Positions 17,527-25,444 of a DNA stretch of 33,208 nucleotides are shown piece by piece. Location of the stretch: the NCBI GenBank assembly GCA_012520035.1, contig JAAYOY010000103.1, positions 1-33,208 on the forward strand. The letters run 5' to 3'. Below the pieces are notes generated by a model that was not told where the DNA came from, searched no databases, and worked only from the letters and a program-made list of their open reading frames with translations. The position numbers were made by a program, and so were the translations under genes. This DNA comes from Bacillota bacterium (GTDB lineage: Bacteria > Bacillota > Dethiobacteria > DTU022 > UBA8154). Within the stretch, counting starts at the first letter, position 1; every line of letters begins with the position of its first letter.

Positions 17527-18177
17527 ATGACGGAAAAGGAGAAAAAAATCCATTCAGAGAGAAAGTTTTTCAGAGCTCATCCCTGGCATGGCATTTCGTT
17601 AGGCTCTAAGCGCCCTGCAACAGTTAACGTCTATATTGAAGTCGTCCCCAGCGATACGGTAAAATACGAGCTGGACAAGGAAAGCGGCCTCCTCAAGGTG
17701 GACCGGCCACAGGTTTACTCCAATATTTATCCTACTTTGTACGGTATGTTGCCGCAAACGTATTGTGGACAAAAAGTGGCTGAGTTTTGTATCGAAAAAA
17801 GCGGATATGAACATTTGGTCGGTGACGGGGACCCCCTGGATATCTGTGTGCTTACCGAAAAGCTGATACCACACGGGGATATTCTCCTTAGAGCACATCC
17901 TATCGGCGGTTTACGCATGATTGACGATGGGGAAGCCGATGATAAGATCATCGCCGTTTTGCAGGATGATGCTCTTTATGAAGGGTGGCAGGATGTCAAG
18001 GATTGCCCCAGAGGGGTTATAGAGAGGCTCCGGCACTTTTTCCTGACCTACAAACACACTCCGGGAAGCAAAAGCAATAACTGCGAAATTGTAGATGTCT
18101 ACGGCAAGGACGAAGCTTATCAGGTTATACAGTACGCTCATGAAGATTACTTGGATAAATTCGGGGAGCCGGAATAA
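17527..18177 (+). CDS. ppa: Inorganic pyrophosphatase, family I
   Basis: Hydrolyses pyrophosphate and so drives biosynthetic reactions; soluble, Mg-dependent. The family I signature DGDPLDI is at residues 100-106 with the three metal-binding aspartates D100, D102 and D105. PSDTVKYELDKESG (41-54), YPTLYG and EGWQDVKD are also as expected. At 216 residues it is longer than the ~175-residue E. coli enzyme. The extra length is an N-terminal arm with HPWHGISLG and an insertion just before the signature. An ATG at 17515 is in frame but abuts GGAAGGAG with no spacer, so the ATG at 17527 is preferred. It has its own transcription unit after the terminator; TATAAT repeats at 17480-17490 may be the -10, without a clear -35. 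Confidence 0.95.
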   Translation: MTEKEKKIHSERKFFRAHPWHGISLGSKRPATVNVYIEVVPSDTVKYELDKESGLLKVDRPQVYSNIYPTLYGMLPQTYCGQKVAEFCIEKSGYEHLVGDGDPLDICVLTEKLIPHGDILLRAHPIGGLRMIDDGEADDKIIAVLQDDALYEGWQDVKDCPRGVIERLRHFFLTYKHTPGSKSNNCEIVDVYGKDEAYQVIQYAHEDYLDKFGEPE

Positions 18178-18263
18178 TATATTTAATAAAGTATAGCTGT
18201 TTGGGAAAGCTTTTGTTTTGGAAATTCTTTGTTCGGTAAAGGTTTTGTCTGGAAATATTTTAT

Positions 18264-18965
18264 CTAGGGACACGGGCATCTAAGCATATATCCCAGCCCG
18301 ATACGAGATATAATATGCTCCGGCTTGGACGGGTTTTTTTCAATTTTTTTACGCAGATGCCAGATGTAGGCACGCAAATAATCCCTTTCATCGCGATATT
18401 CTGAACCCCAGACACGGGTGAGGAGTTCCTGATGAGAAATGAGCTGATTCGGATGCTTCGCCAATTCACTTAATAACCGAAATTCAGTAGACGTAAGCTC
18501 CACTTTCCGGCCGGATATTTCAACAGACGCCTGGTCAAAGTTTATTATAAGATCATCACATTTAAACAAAGAACTTTCCTGTGGCTGCGGAGCCCCTCCC
18601 GAACGGCGAAGAACCGCTTTTACCCTTGATAAAAGCTCCTGTGAGCCGAAGGGCTTGGTCAGGTAATCATCGGCTCCGGCCTCAAATCCTCTTACTTTAT
18701 CCTTCTCCAGAGCCTTTGCAGTAAGCATAATAACCGGCACCCCGGAAAAAGAGCGTATGCGCCTTAATACATCATATCCATCTAAATCACCGGGGAGGAT
18801 AATATCGAGGATAATTAAATCAGGGTTCTCAACTGCAGCCTTGCGTATGGCTTCGCCCCCATCATAAGCGCATAAGACCGTATAACCCCGGGCTTCCAGA
18901 TTTGCCTGCACAAGCCTTACCAGACGTAATTCGTCATCTACTACCAGGATGGTCGGTTTTTTCAT
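18264..18965 (-). CDS. OmpR/PhoB-family response regulator
   Basis: A 233-residue regulator with a receiver domain (acidic pair D10/D11, phospho-acceptor D54 in LIILDIILP, T82, K104) and a C-terminal winged-helix DNA-binding domain (ELTSTEFRLLSELAKHPNQL, RDYLRAYIWHLRKKIE, IISRIGLGYML). After the phosphorylation site it has LPGDLDGYDV. The gene starts two bases after the histidine kinase stop, and its GGAGG lies inside the kinase's last codons, so they form one two-component system. Their targets are not known. Position just downstream of the oxidoreductase cluster and of an unknown gene suggests control of those genes. Confidence 0.95.
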   Translation of the reverse strand: MKKPTILVVDDELRLVRLVQANLEARGYTVLCAYDGGEAIRKAAVENPDLIILDIILPGDLDGYDVLRRIRSFSGVPVIMLTAKALEKDKVRGFEAGADDYLTKPFGSQELLSRVKAVLRRSGGAPQPQESSLFKCDDLIINFDQASVEISGRKVELTSTEFRLLSELAKHPNQLISHQELLTRVWGSEYRDERDYLRAYIWHLRKKIEKNPSKPEHIISRIGLGYMLRCPCP

Positions 18966-18966
18966 A

Positions 18967-20235
18967 CTACACGCCTCCCTTTCCCCAGTTCGGGCTTTTT
19001 ACTGTGTGAATACCGGGACCTGTCCCGGTTAGAGGCAACGTAAAACAAAAGGTACTTCCCTTGCCGGGGGTACTGCTTGCCCATATTCTCCCACCTTGCT
19101 TTTCGACAATCTCACTGGCGACGGGTAACCCCAGACCCGTTCCGGCAAGATCGGTCTTAACACGGTAAAATTTTTCAAAGAGTCGGTTTAAGTGCTCCGG
19201 TGCTATCCCCACCCCTTCATCCGCTACGCTTACCGTTACTTCCCTGTTGTCAACCCTGCACTGTACAACAATAAGGCCACCTTCCGGAGAATATTTTATT
19301 GCATTTTCCAAAAGGTTGTCCAGGACCTGCCTGGTACGGACAGGGTCGGCCTCAATAACCGGAAAATTCTTTGGTATGCTGACTATAAATTTGTGTTTCG
19401 CAGTGCGTAACCGCGCATCGCCAACAGCTTTTTCCACAATTCGCGCTAAAAGAACCGGCTCTTTTTTCACGCTCAACAGACCGGACTCGATCATGGAAGA
19501 TTCCATAAGGTCATCAATCAGTTCTTTCATTGTATCGCTTTCAGCATCAATAATTTTCAAAAATTCGTTTCTCTCCTTCTGGTTCCACTCACCGTTATTA
19601 TCAAGCAATGTTGTAGCATAACCTTTAATACAGGTAAGCGGAGTGCGCAACTCGTGGGACAGGGTACAGACTAAACTTGAATATTTTTTCTCCTGACTCT
19701 GCCTCAAGGTTTCCGCCTTAAAAGCAAACGGCCCCATAGTTTTAGCTATTCTCCTAAATAAACCAAGGTCCCGCGGGGATAATTTATCGGAAACAGTCCA
19801 TAAAAACAGAAGGCACCCGATACGGGTACCATCACTTAGGTCCATAGGAACACATAAAAGAGACTTCATCGAATAACAATCTGCATCACCGGTTATACAA
19901 CCCGCAAGCGCTTTTACAGTTCCTTTCCCTGTCTGCACAAAAGGCTTTCCTGTTTTAAAAACCTGCGCAATTACGGATAAGCACGCTGCTTCTACTTCGA
20001 GGCACAAAACATGTTCACTGGAAAAACCACTGACAGATACCGGAATAAGCTGCTTTCTGGAATCATCATAGAGGTAGACAATAACCGCATCGATTCCAGT
20101 CAGGACACTTTTTAACAGAGATGCTGTATTTGAAAGAAAGGTATCAAGATCAAAAGCTTCTAAAAGCTTGCTGAAGATAAGAGTAATTGAACGTCTCTCA
20201 GATATTTTGCGGCGCCGGTTAGCTTGATGCCTCAT
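18967..20235 (-). CDS. Soluble GAF-domain sensor histidine kinase
   Basis: A 422-residue kinase without membrane segments. A GAF-like sensor domain spans about residues 25-175 and contains seven or so cysteines, for example in AGCITGDADC. A HisKA domain follows with H194 in LSHELRTPL, then a HATPase domain (N box LDNLLENAIKYSPEGG, G1 DEGVGIAPEH, G2 GTGLGLPVASEI). The frame stays open to 20385, but an extended -10 promoter at 20293-20301 lies inside that extension, which favours the ATG at 20235. The Shine-Dalgarno sequence is weak (AAAGG, 13 bases away). It should sense an intracellular signal; the cysteine-rich GAF would suit a redox or metal cue, but that is a guess. Confidence 0.9.
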   Translation of the reverse strand: MRHQANRRRKISERRSITLIFSKLLEAFDLDTFLSNTASLLKSVLTGIDAVIVYLYDDSRKQLIPVSVSGFSSEHVLCLEVEAACLSVIAQVFKTGKPFVQTGKGTVKALAGCITGDADCYSMKSLLCVPMDLSDGTRIGCLLFLWTVSDKLSPRDLGLFRRIAKTMGPFAFKAETLRQSQEKKYSSLVCTLSHELRTPLTCIKGYATTLLDNNGEWNQKERNEFLKIIDAESDTMKELIDDLMESSMIESGLLSVKKEPVLLARIVEKAVGDARLRTAKHKFIVSIPKNFPVIEADPVRTRQVLDNLLENAIKYSPEGGLIVVQCRVDNREVTVSVADEGVGIAPEHLNRLFEKFYRVKTDLAGTGLGLPVASEIVEKQGGRIWASSTPGKGSTFCFTLPLTGTGPGIHTVKSPNWGKGGV

Positions 20236-20292
20236 ACGAGCATCACTGCCTTTCTCATTCCCCTGCCAGACGAAGACTGATTTATTAATTTT

Positions 20293-20301
20293 ATTATACC
20301 A
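20293..20301 (-). promoter_or_regulatory. Extended -10 promoter for the histidine kinase
   Basis: Read on the minus strand, this is TGG then TATAAT, an extended -10 element. The best -35, TTCAAG 16 bases further upstream, is poor, as is usual for extended -10 promoters. The predicted transcript starts near 20286, 50 bases before the kinase ATG, and would give the two-component genes a promoter of their own in the 202-base gap. Confidence 0.5.
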
Positions 20302-20437
20302 TAAAACTGTCTTACTTGAACCTAATTCTATAGTATAGTAATACAGACAGCTACTTACTATTACAGGCAGCTTGAGAAAAACCATCTCTATAGCTCATAC
20401 CGCATTCGGCTGTATGTTTTATTTATTTTACTGCCGG

Positions 20438-20932
20438 TTACTTCCGGCATCCCTGACTGCTCCATACCCGAAGTGCGGGAGTATACAAAGAACCGACGGC
20501 TGCGGAAAGGCCCTTCCGTCCCAGAAAATCATCCTCGTCTAGAAAGTATACGTTTAATAAGACTGATAAGCCGTCAGCTTGCGGGGAAAACATTTTCCGG
20601 TATTCGGCAAGAAGGACGTCTTGTAAAGCATCTGCGATAGATTCAATAGCAGCAGTATGTTTTCTTACGCGAACAATCATTGTTAGCGGTAAAGTAACCG
20701 TTATTTTTTCGTCCGGCATTTCGGGGTAGAGGAATACTTCTAAAACATGCTCACTGGTTTCCCCCAGATAAATGCCAACCTGCATAGCCAGCCTGTATCG
20801 AAAGTACCCAAGTGCATCAGCATCATTATTCTTGAGCAGTCTGATTGCACCTGTATCCCCTATTTTTTCTCCGGTATAACGCAAAGAATCCTCAAGCATA
20901 GCAGTTACATGGTCAACCAGTTTCGTATTCAT
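20438..20932 (-). CDS. Hypothetical protein next to the two-component system
   Basis: A 164-residue protein I do not recognise. It is soluble with mixed secondary structure. The N-terminal part has KLVDHVTAMLEDSLRYTGEKIG, which looks helical, then a beta-like middle (VGIYLGETSEHVLEVFLYP, KITVTLPLTMIVRVRK) and a helix (AIESIADALQDVLLAEYRKM). A single cysteine lies near the C terminus. The start is sure: a perfect AAGGAGG is 7 bases before the ATG at 20932 (GTG at 20938 is inside the spacer). It sits between the glutamate-synthase-like gene (133 bases upstream) and the GAF kinase, all in the same direction. A role in sensing or assembly for either neighbour is possible but unproven. Confidence 0.8.
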   Translation of the reverse strand: MNTKLVDHVTAMLEDSLRYTGEKIGDTGAIRLLKNNDADALGYFRYRLAMQVGIYLGETSEHVLEVFLYPEMPDEKITVTLPLTMIVRVRKHTAAIESIADALQDVLLAEYRKMFSPQADGLSVLLNVYFLDEDDFLGRKGLSAAVGSLYTPALRVWSSQGCRK

Positions 20933-21065
20933 GCACACGCCTCCTTACTAAGGGACGGCCCCTTTAACTCATTTAGCATTTATGCGAAATATAAACAGTG
21001 AGTGGATTCCTTTCCTTTCCTGGCTATAAACTTTTACCAAAAACCAATTACAGCATGGCTGTGGT

Positions 21066-22649
21066 TCAACCCTCCAGGATCCTGCTTATTTCTTCCTGAT
21101 CGGTTTCCATAATATAGGAAATCCCGCTTACTTCGCTTGCCTCTCTGGTCAAAGCGGCAATATCATCCCTCGAAATATAGCTCAGGGCAAATTTGCGGCT
21201 TCCGCACATGATCTGCTTAAGCCCCTGTGACAACCTTTCACAGAAGGTATAGACACCCATAGCAGCCGTCGGAACCTGCTCAAACCTTTCGTCGCCAAGC
21301 ATATTTTTAAGTTCGGCAGCGGTTACAAAGATCTGTTCCCTGCTCCTTCCAAAACGCTCTACATAAACAGGAAGATTTTCTTCTCCAATCTGCCGGCCGA
21401 TTGTCTTCGCCACCATTGCCGCAGCCAGGGGTGCGCGGGCCATACCGATGCACTTCACATACGGTGCACCGAGCGCCAGCCCTTTAAATATTTGGTCTTC
21501 CATCGTAAAACCACCGGAAAATACCAGATCCGGCACGTATTCACCCTTCGCGGCCAGAGTGGCACAGATATTATGAGCAAGGGAATGAAGCTCAACAGGC
21601 GGAATACCCCATTCATTCATCATTCTCCATGGGCTCATACCTGTCCCCCCTCCTGCACCGTCCAGGGTGAGCATATCCACTTTAGCCACCGAGCAGAACT
21701 TTATAGCCCGGGCCAGATCCGCAGGCCGATAAGCACCTGTCTTGAGGGAAATGTATTTTGCACCTGCTTTCCGCAGTTCATCCACCCTCCGGACAAACGT
21801 CTCCAGTTCAGCCATACCAACGCGTGAATGGCGTTCAAACTCTTTGAATGCGCCCCGCTTAAATTTTTCTGCAACCTGTGGGTTTTCCGGATCGGGAATC
21901 ACGATATATCCTCTTTTTTTCAAAGTAAGCGCGCGTTCGAGATCGTTTATCTTTACCTCACCGCCGATATCCTTGGCACCCTGACCCCATTTTATCTCCA
22001 CGGTACGGACCCCGAGCTCCTGTATGGCATACTCCTGCACTCCCAGGTTGGTATCCTCCACGTTTGCCTGGACAACAACGTCCCCGTAACCATCTGTCTG
22101 CCACTCCTGGAAGAGCTTTACACGCCTGGCCAGTTCCGGGCTTTTTGCAACCTTCCCGTTTTTTATCTCTACTTGAGGATCCATACCGCAGACATTCTCA
22201 CCAATCGTAACGATTACCCCCGAAAGCGCTGCGCCCACCGCAAGACCGTTCCAGTTCATGCTGGCTACACGGGTTGACCCCATTGCCGAAATTACCATCG
22301 GGAATCTCAACTTTATTCCCTTATCGCGTCCCAGCCTCGTCTCCAGGTTTACTGAAGAAAAAATAGCCTTGTCGCTGTCCGGTTCTATGCCCATCGCCCC
22401 GGTTGTTGTCCCCATTATAGAAAAGTGAGAGTAGTCAACAGGGTAGTTCTTCTCTGAAGCTGTACTAATAAGCCCAAACGGCTGCGGATAGAGAACCTCA
22501 TGCCCGCGGTAAGCGGATTTACCGACCTCGCACATTCCGATGCAACCGTCAATACAGGTCACACACATCCCGCTCAGGCGGTTGATAGAATCCTCAGTAC
22601 GATTTTTAGATAGAGTAGCGGCACTGGAATTTATTCTCGAAAAACTCAT
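21066..22649 (-). CDS. FMN-binding glutamate-synthase-domain protein (GltB-like, no glutaminase domain)
   Basis: A 527-residue protein built around the FMN-binding synthase domain of glutamate synthase (PF01645/COG0069): PMVISAMGSTRVASMNWNG, EIKWGQGAKDIGG, KYISLKTGAYRPADLA, and TLDGAGGGTGMSPWRMMNEW are the recognisable barrel motifs. The amidotransferase domain of true GltB is absent. Where GltB has its 3Fe-4S cysteines (C-x5-C-x4-CP), this protein has only KCIGMARAP. Instead, four cysteines lie at the N terminus, C29, C32, C36 and C40 (MCVTCIDGCIGMC), which could hold an Fe-S cluster. The ATG at 22649 is 7 bases after AAGGAGG. It starts one base after the HoxU-like gene, so it should belong to the same complex. 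The substrate is unknown. Confidence 0.88.
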   Translation of the reverse strand: MSFSRINSSAATLSKNRTEDSINRLSGMCVTCIDGCIGMCEVGKSAYRGHEVLYPQPFGLISTASEKNYPVDYSHFSIMGTTTGAMGIEPDSDKAIFSSVNLETRLGRDKGIKLRFPMVISAMGSTRVASMNWNGLAVGAALSGVIVTIGENVCGMDPQVEIKNGKVAKSPELARRVKLFQEWQTDGYGDVVVQANVEDTNLGVQEYAIQELGVRTVEIKWGQGAKDIGGEVKINDLERALTLKKRGYIVIPDPENPQVAEKFKRGAFKEFERHSRVGMAELETFVRRVDELRKAGAKYISLKTGAYRPADLARAIKFCSVAKVDMLTLDGAGGGTGMSPWRMMNEWGIPPVELHSLAHNICATLAAKGEYVPDLVFSGGFTMEDQIFKGLALGAPYVKCIGMARAPLAAAMVAKTIGRQIGEENLPVYVERFGRSREQIFVTAAELKNMLGDERFEQVPTAAMGVYTFCERLSQGLKQIMCGSRKFALSYISRDDIAALTREASEVSGISYIMETDQEEISRILEG

Positions 22650-22650
22650 C

Positions 22651-23358
22651 TTACGGCCTCCTTTTTGCTTTGACTTCTCTATTTGCATCTAATTCACATG
22701 CCACACAGGGATCCATAAAGCACATTTTATCCTCAAAATAGTCCAAACAGGGCTGTTGCAGGTTAAGGCAAGCGTTGCATACCGGCTGCTCCTCCTGCGG
22801 CCCCTGGCACCTGCTCTGGCAGGCGGGGCAGACATACATACACCCTCCACATAAACGGCATACCTCGGATTCCTTATCAAACGGCGTTGTAACCCTGCGA
22901 TTGCTTCCCCGGTGGGCGAACCCTATAGCCTTTCCCTGCATCTGTTCGGCACACATGCGCACACAGAGCCCGCAGAGAATACAGTCTTCGTGCCAGGGGG
23001 TAAAGCGAACTGTAGTAACATGGTACTTTGATGCCAGGTCCTGGATAACTTTAGACGAGGGACAGGTCGCCAGGTAGAGCTCGATGAGCATCTTTCTCCT
23101 TTTTATAACCCACTCCGAATCGGTCCTCACCACCAGACCTTCTTCTACCCTGTATGTGCAGGAGGTTACTAACTTCGACTGCCCGGGCATGCCGATTTCT
23201 ACCAAACAGAGCCGGCAGGCCCCATAGGGACTCAACCCCTCCAGGTAACAAAGGGTCGGAATGTTCATGCCGTAAAACCGGGCAGCCTCGAGAATGGTCA
23301 TCCCTTCATCCACATCTATCCTGAGCCCGTTCAGCGTCATTTGCACCACTATTTTCAC
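22651..23358 (-). CDS. HoxU/NuoG-N-terminal-like iron-sulfur subunit
   Basis: A 235-residue electron-transfer protein. An N-terminal [2Fe-2S] ferredoxin domain has C37, C48, C51 and C67 (LCYL, GACRLC, VTSC). It is followed by the NuoG-like linker, where the usual cysteine cluster is reduced to LATCPSS, then two [4Fe-4S] motifs (DCILCGLCVRMC and VCRLCGGCMYVC). The last ~60 residues contain nine cysteines with CNAC, CFMDPCVAC and similar pairs, more than a HoxU protein needs. It resembles the N-terminal part of [FeFe]-hydrogenase HydA without the H-cluster domain. The GTG start at 23358 is two bases after the NuoF-like stop, with AAAGGA upstream. It probably carries electrons between the NuoF-like and GltB-like subunits. 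Confidence 0.86.
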   Translation of the reverse strand: MKIVVQMTLNGLRIDVDEGMTILEAARFYGMNIPTLCYLEGLSPYGACRLCLVEIGMPGQSKLVTSCTYRVEEGLVVRTDSEWVIKRRKMLIELYLATCPSSKVIQDLASKYHVTTVRFTPWHEDCILCGLCVRMCAEQMQGKAIGFAHRGSNRRVTTPFDKESEVCRLCGGCMYVCPACQSRCQGPQEEQPVCNACLNLQQPCLDYFEDKMCFMDPCVACELDANREVKAKRRP

Positions 23359-23360
23359 CC

Positions 23361-25229
23361 CTATCCTTTCGTAATCGCATCAGAAACACAGGCCTCCACG
23401 CAAGCCCCGCACCTGGTACACAGTTCAGGATTAATGCTATAGCAGCCTTCTTCCATTTCTACGATAGCCCCTGCATGGCATTGCTCGGCGCAGGAACCGC
23501 ATCCGATACACGAATCTTGATCAATGCTGTAGCGGAAAAGGGACCGGCAAACCCCCGCCGGGCAGCGTTTATCCCTTACGTGTGCAAGGTACTCATCGCG
23601 AAAATACCTAAGCGTGGACAAAACAGGGTTGGCCGAAGTCTGGCCCAACCCGCACATGGAGGTGTCCTTTACCGTTACCGCAAGTTCCTCCAGAAGATCG
23701 AGGTCCTCTATGGAAGCGCTACCGGTCGTTAAGCGGTCGTAGATCTCCAACATGCGCTGAATCCCCACACGGCATGAAAAACATTTTCCGCAGGATTCGC
23801 TTTTTAAAAACTGCAGGAAATAACGGGCCAGGTCCACTACACACGTGTCCTCGTCCATCACAATCATGCCGCCGGAACCCATAATAGAGCCCGCCTGGGC
23901 GAGATCTTTAAAATCAACTTTTAAATCGAGCATTTCTTCCGGGAGGCACCCGCCGGAAGGACCACCGGTTTGCACAGCCTTGAAACGCTTTCCGTTCTTG
24001 ATGCCCCCGCCGATACCAAAAATAATCTGCCTCAATGTAGTTCCGAAGGGAACCTCTACAAGGCCCGAGTTATTAATTTTGCCGACAAGGCAGAATATTT
24101 TCGTCCCGCCGGAGCTCTCAGTGCCGGTTTCATGATAAGCAGCAGCCCCGCGATTAATAATCAAAGGTACATTGACAAATGTTTCAACATTGTTGATCAC
24201 GGTCGGCATTCCCCTGAAACCCGCATTCGCCGGAAAAGGAGGTTTTTGACGCGGTTCGCCGACTTTCCCCTCGGCAGCGCGAATCAGGGCGGTCTCTTCA
24301 CCGCAGACAAATGCACCGGCACCCTTGCTGATGATTACTTCAAAATCAAAGCCGGAGCCGAGGATGTTCTTCCCAAGAAGCCCCAGCTCACGGGCCTGCC
24401 GCACCGCCTGTTCGATCTTAAGGACGGCTGTCGGATACTCAATACGGATATAGATAATTCCTTCTTTTGCTCCAACCGCATAAGCTGCGATGATTATCCC
24501 CTCCAGGACCGCATGGGGATTACCTTCGAGCAGGCTTCTATCCATAAAAGCGCCCGGATCTCCTTCATCGGCATTACAGAGAATGTACTTTTCATTCCCG
24601 GCAGCCGCACGGCAGAATTCCCATTTGAGCCCCGTAGGAAAGCCCGCCCCCCCTCTTCCGCGCAGATCTGCCTCTTTTATCTCGGCTATCACAGCCTCAG
24701 GAGGCATTCCGTCAAGTACTTTAGCCAGGGCAGCATACCCGCCACGGGCGATATAATCATCGATATCAAGGGGATTGATATACCAGCCCGTTTCCAGAAG
24801 AGTGCGGGTTTGCAGTTTATAAAAGGGAATGTCGTAAGCGCAGGTGATTTTGCGGCCGTCCGCCGGATCCGTATATAAAAGCCTGTCGACAATCTCCCCC
24901 CGCAAAACAGTTTTCTCCACTATCTCAGCAGCATCTTCCGCCTGGACCTGCTGATAAAAAACAGCTCCGGGGAAAACAAGCACCAGAGGCCCTTTCTCAC
25001 AGAAACCCAGGCAACCGGTTACCTTCAGTTCTACACTCCCTGCCAATCCGCGCTCCTGGAGTACCTCCTCAATTGCCGGCGCCAGCTCGCGCGAACCGCA
25101 AACTGAACAACCTGTATCCCCACAGACCACTAGACGCTGCTTTTTTGGGTCAAGCCTGTCCTTCAACATCTCCCGCAGGTTCTTCAGATCAACCGGTTTT
25201 GCTAACTTACTTCTTATTCCAGTGTTCAT
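23361..25229 (-). CDS. NuoF/HydB-like NAD(P)H- and ferredoxin-linked flavoprotein
   Basis: A 622-residue subunit with the domain order of HydB/HndC from electron-bifurcating hydrogenases. It starts with a thioredoxin-like [2Fe-2S] domain (VVCGDTGCSVCG, then VTGCLGFC). The NuoF core follows, with the FMN/NAD site RGRGGAGFPTGLKWEF, DEGDPGAFMDR and GAGAFVCGEETALI, an SLBB region, and the [4Fe-4S] site SCGKCFSCR plus SMCGLGQ. The C terminus has two ferredoxin motifs, CIGCGSCAEQC and CTRCGACVEAC. It is expected to exchange electrons between NAD(P)H and ferredoxin through FMN. The frame opens at 25328, but GGGGG seven bases before the ATG at 25229 and the family N terminus fix the start. It is downstream of the NuoE-like gene by 215 bases. 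Confidence 0.93.
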   Translation of the reverse strand: MNTGIRSKLAKPVDLKNLREMLKDRLDPKKQRLVVCGDTGCSVCGSRELAPAIEEVLQERGLAGSVELKVTGCLGFCEKGPLVLVFPGAVFYQQVQAEDAAEIVEKTVLRGEIVDRLLYTDPADGRKITCAYDIPFYKLQTRTLLETGWYINPLDIDDYIARGGYAALAKVLDGMPPEAVIAEIKEADLRGRGGAGFPTGLKWEFCRAAAGNEKYILCNADEGDPGAFMDRSLLEGNPHAVLEGIIIAAYAVGAKEGIIYIRIEYPTAVLKIEQAVRQARELGLLGKNILGSGFDFEVIISKGAGAFVCGEETALIRAAEGKVGEPRQKPPFPANAGFRGMPTVINNVETFVNVPLIINRGAAAYHETGTESSGGTKIFCLVGKINNSGLVEVPFGTTLRQIIFGIGGGIKNGKRFKAVQTGGPSGGCLPEEMLDLKVDFKDLAQAGSIMGSGGMIVMDEDTCVVDLARYFLQFLKSESCGKCFSCRVGIQRMLEIYDRLTTGSASIEDLDLLEELAVTVKDTSMCGLGQTSANPVLSTLRYFRDEYLAHVRDKRCPAGVCRSLFRYSIDQDSCIGCGSCAEQCHAGAIVEMEEGCYSINPELCTRCGACVEACVSDAITKG

Positions 25230-25270
25230 CAACACACCCCCTTGCAGCAGGAATCTGACTAACGATAACG

Positions 25271-25310
25271 TTGTATTATGGTTCAGCTCCTTGTATAATG
25301 GTTCAACCCC
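25271..25310. repeat. 20-bp tandem repeat in the nuoF-like gene leader
   Basis: Two adjacent 20-base copies (25271-25290 and 25291-25310) agree at 17 positions. Each contains ATGGTTCA, that is TGAACCAT on the coding strand. A further TGAACCAT occurs once in the leader of the NuoE-like gene at 25937-25944. The repeat begins 41 bases upstream of the NuoF-like ATG. Confidence 0.7.
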
Positions 25311-25312
25311 AA

Positions 25313-25337
25313 TAAGGTTTATTGGCAATTAACCTTA
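25313..25337. promoter_or_regulatory. 25-bp interrupted palindrome, operator candidate upstream of the nuoF-like gene
   Basis: TAAGGTT (25313-25319) and AACCTTA (25331-25337) are exact reverse complements around 11 bases. The same 7-11-7 plan, with 17 of 25 bases equal on the minus strand, is found at 25965-25989 over the promoter of the NuoE-like gene. Matching geometry and shared bases in the arms and in the centre (TTAAnTGC) make a chance origin less likely. Confidence 0.5.
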
Positions 25338-25444
25338 AATCTCATACATGCCTTTTCCCTTTAATGCAAAACAGTTTTTTAGAAAATAAAACTTTTTAAG
25401 GTATAAAAAAATTCCCTGATGCTCTACTGCTGCCCTTTTCGTTC

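Noticed and set aside
20236-20385. Longer start for the histidine kinase
   Set aside because: An extended -10 promoter lies inside it and no good ribosome-binding site precedes the earlier ATG.
20941-20962. AGGGACGGCCCCTT as a second copy of the palindromic repeat
   Set aside because: Only a few bases agree with the 27-bp element and the arms are five bases long.
21055-21070. Third TTGAACCA-type motif at the gltB-like stop, as part of the leader motif set
   Set aside because: It overlaps a stop codon, has no palindrome beside it, and an 8-9 base match is expected by chance at this window size.
23970-24878. 302-codon plus-strand open frame
   Set aside because: It is antisense to the NuoF-like gene, whose frame has all family motifs. 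No ribosome-binding site or recognisable domain; typical shadow in GC-rich coding DNA.
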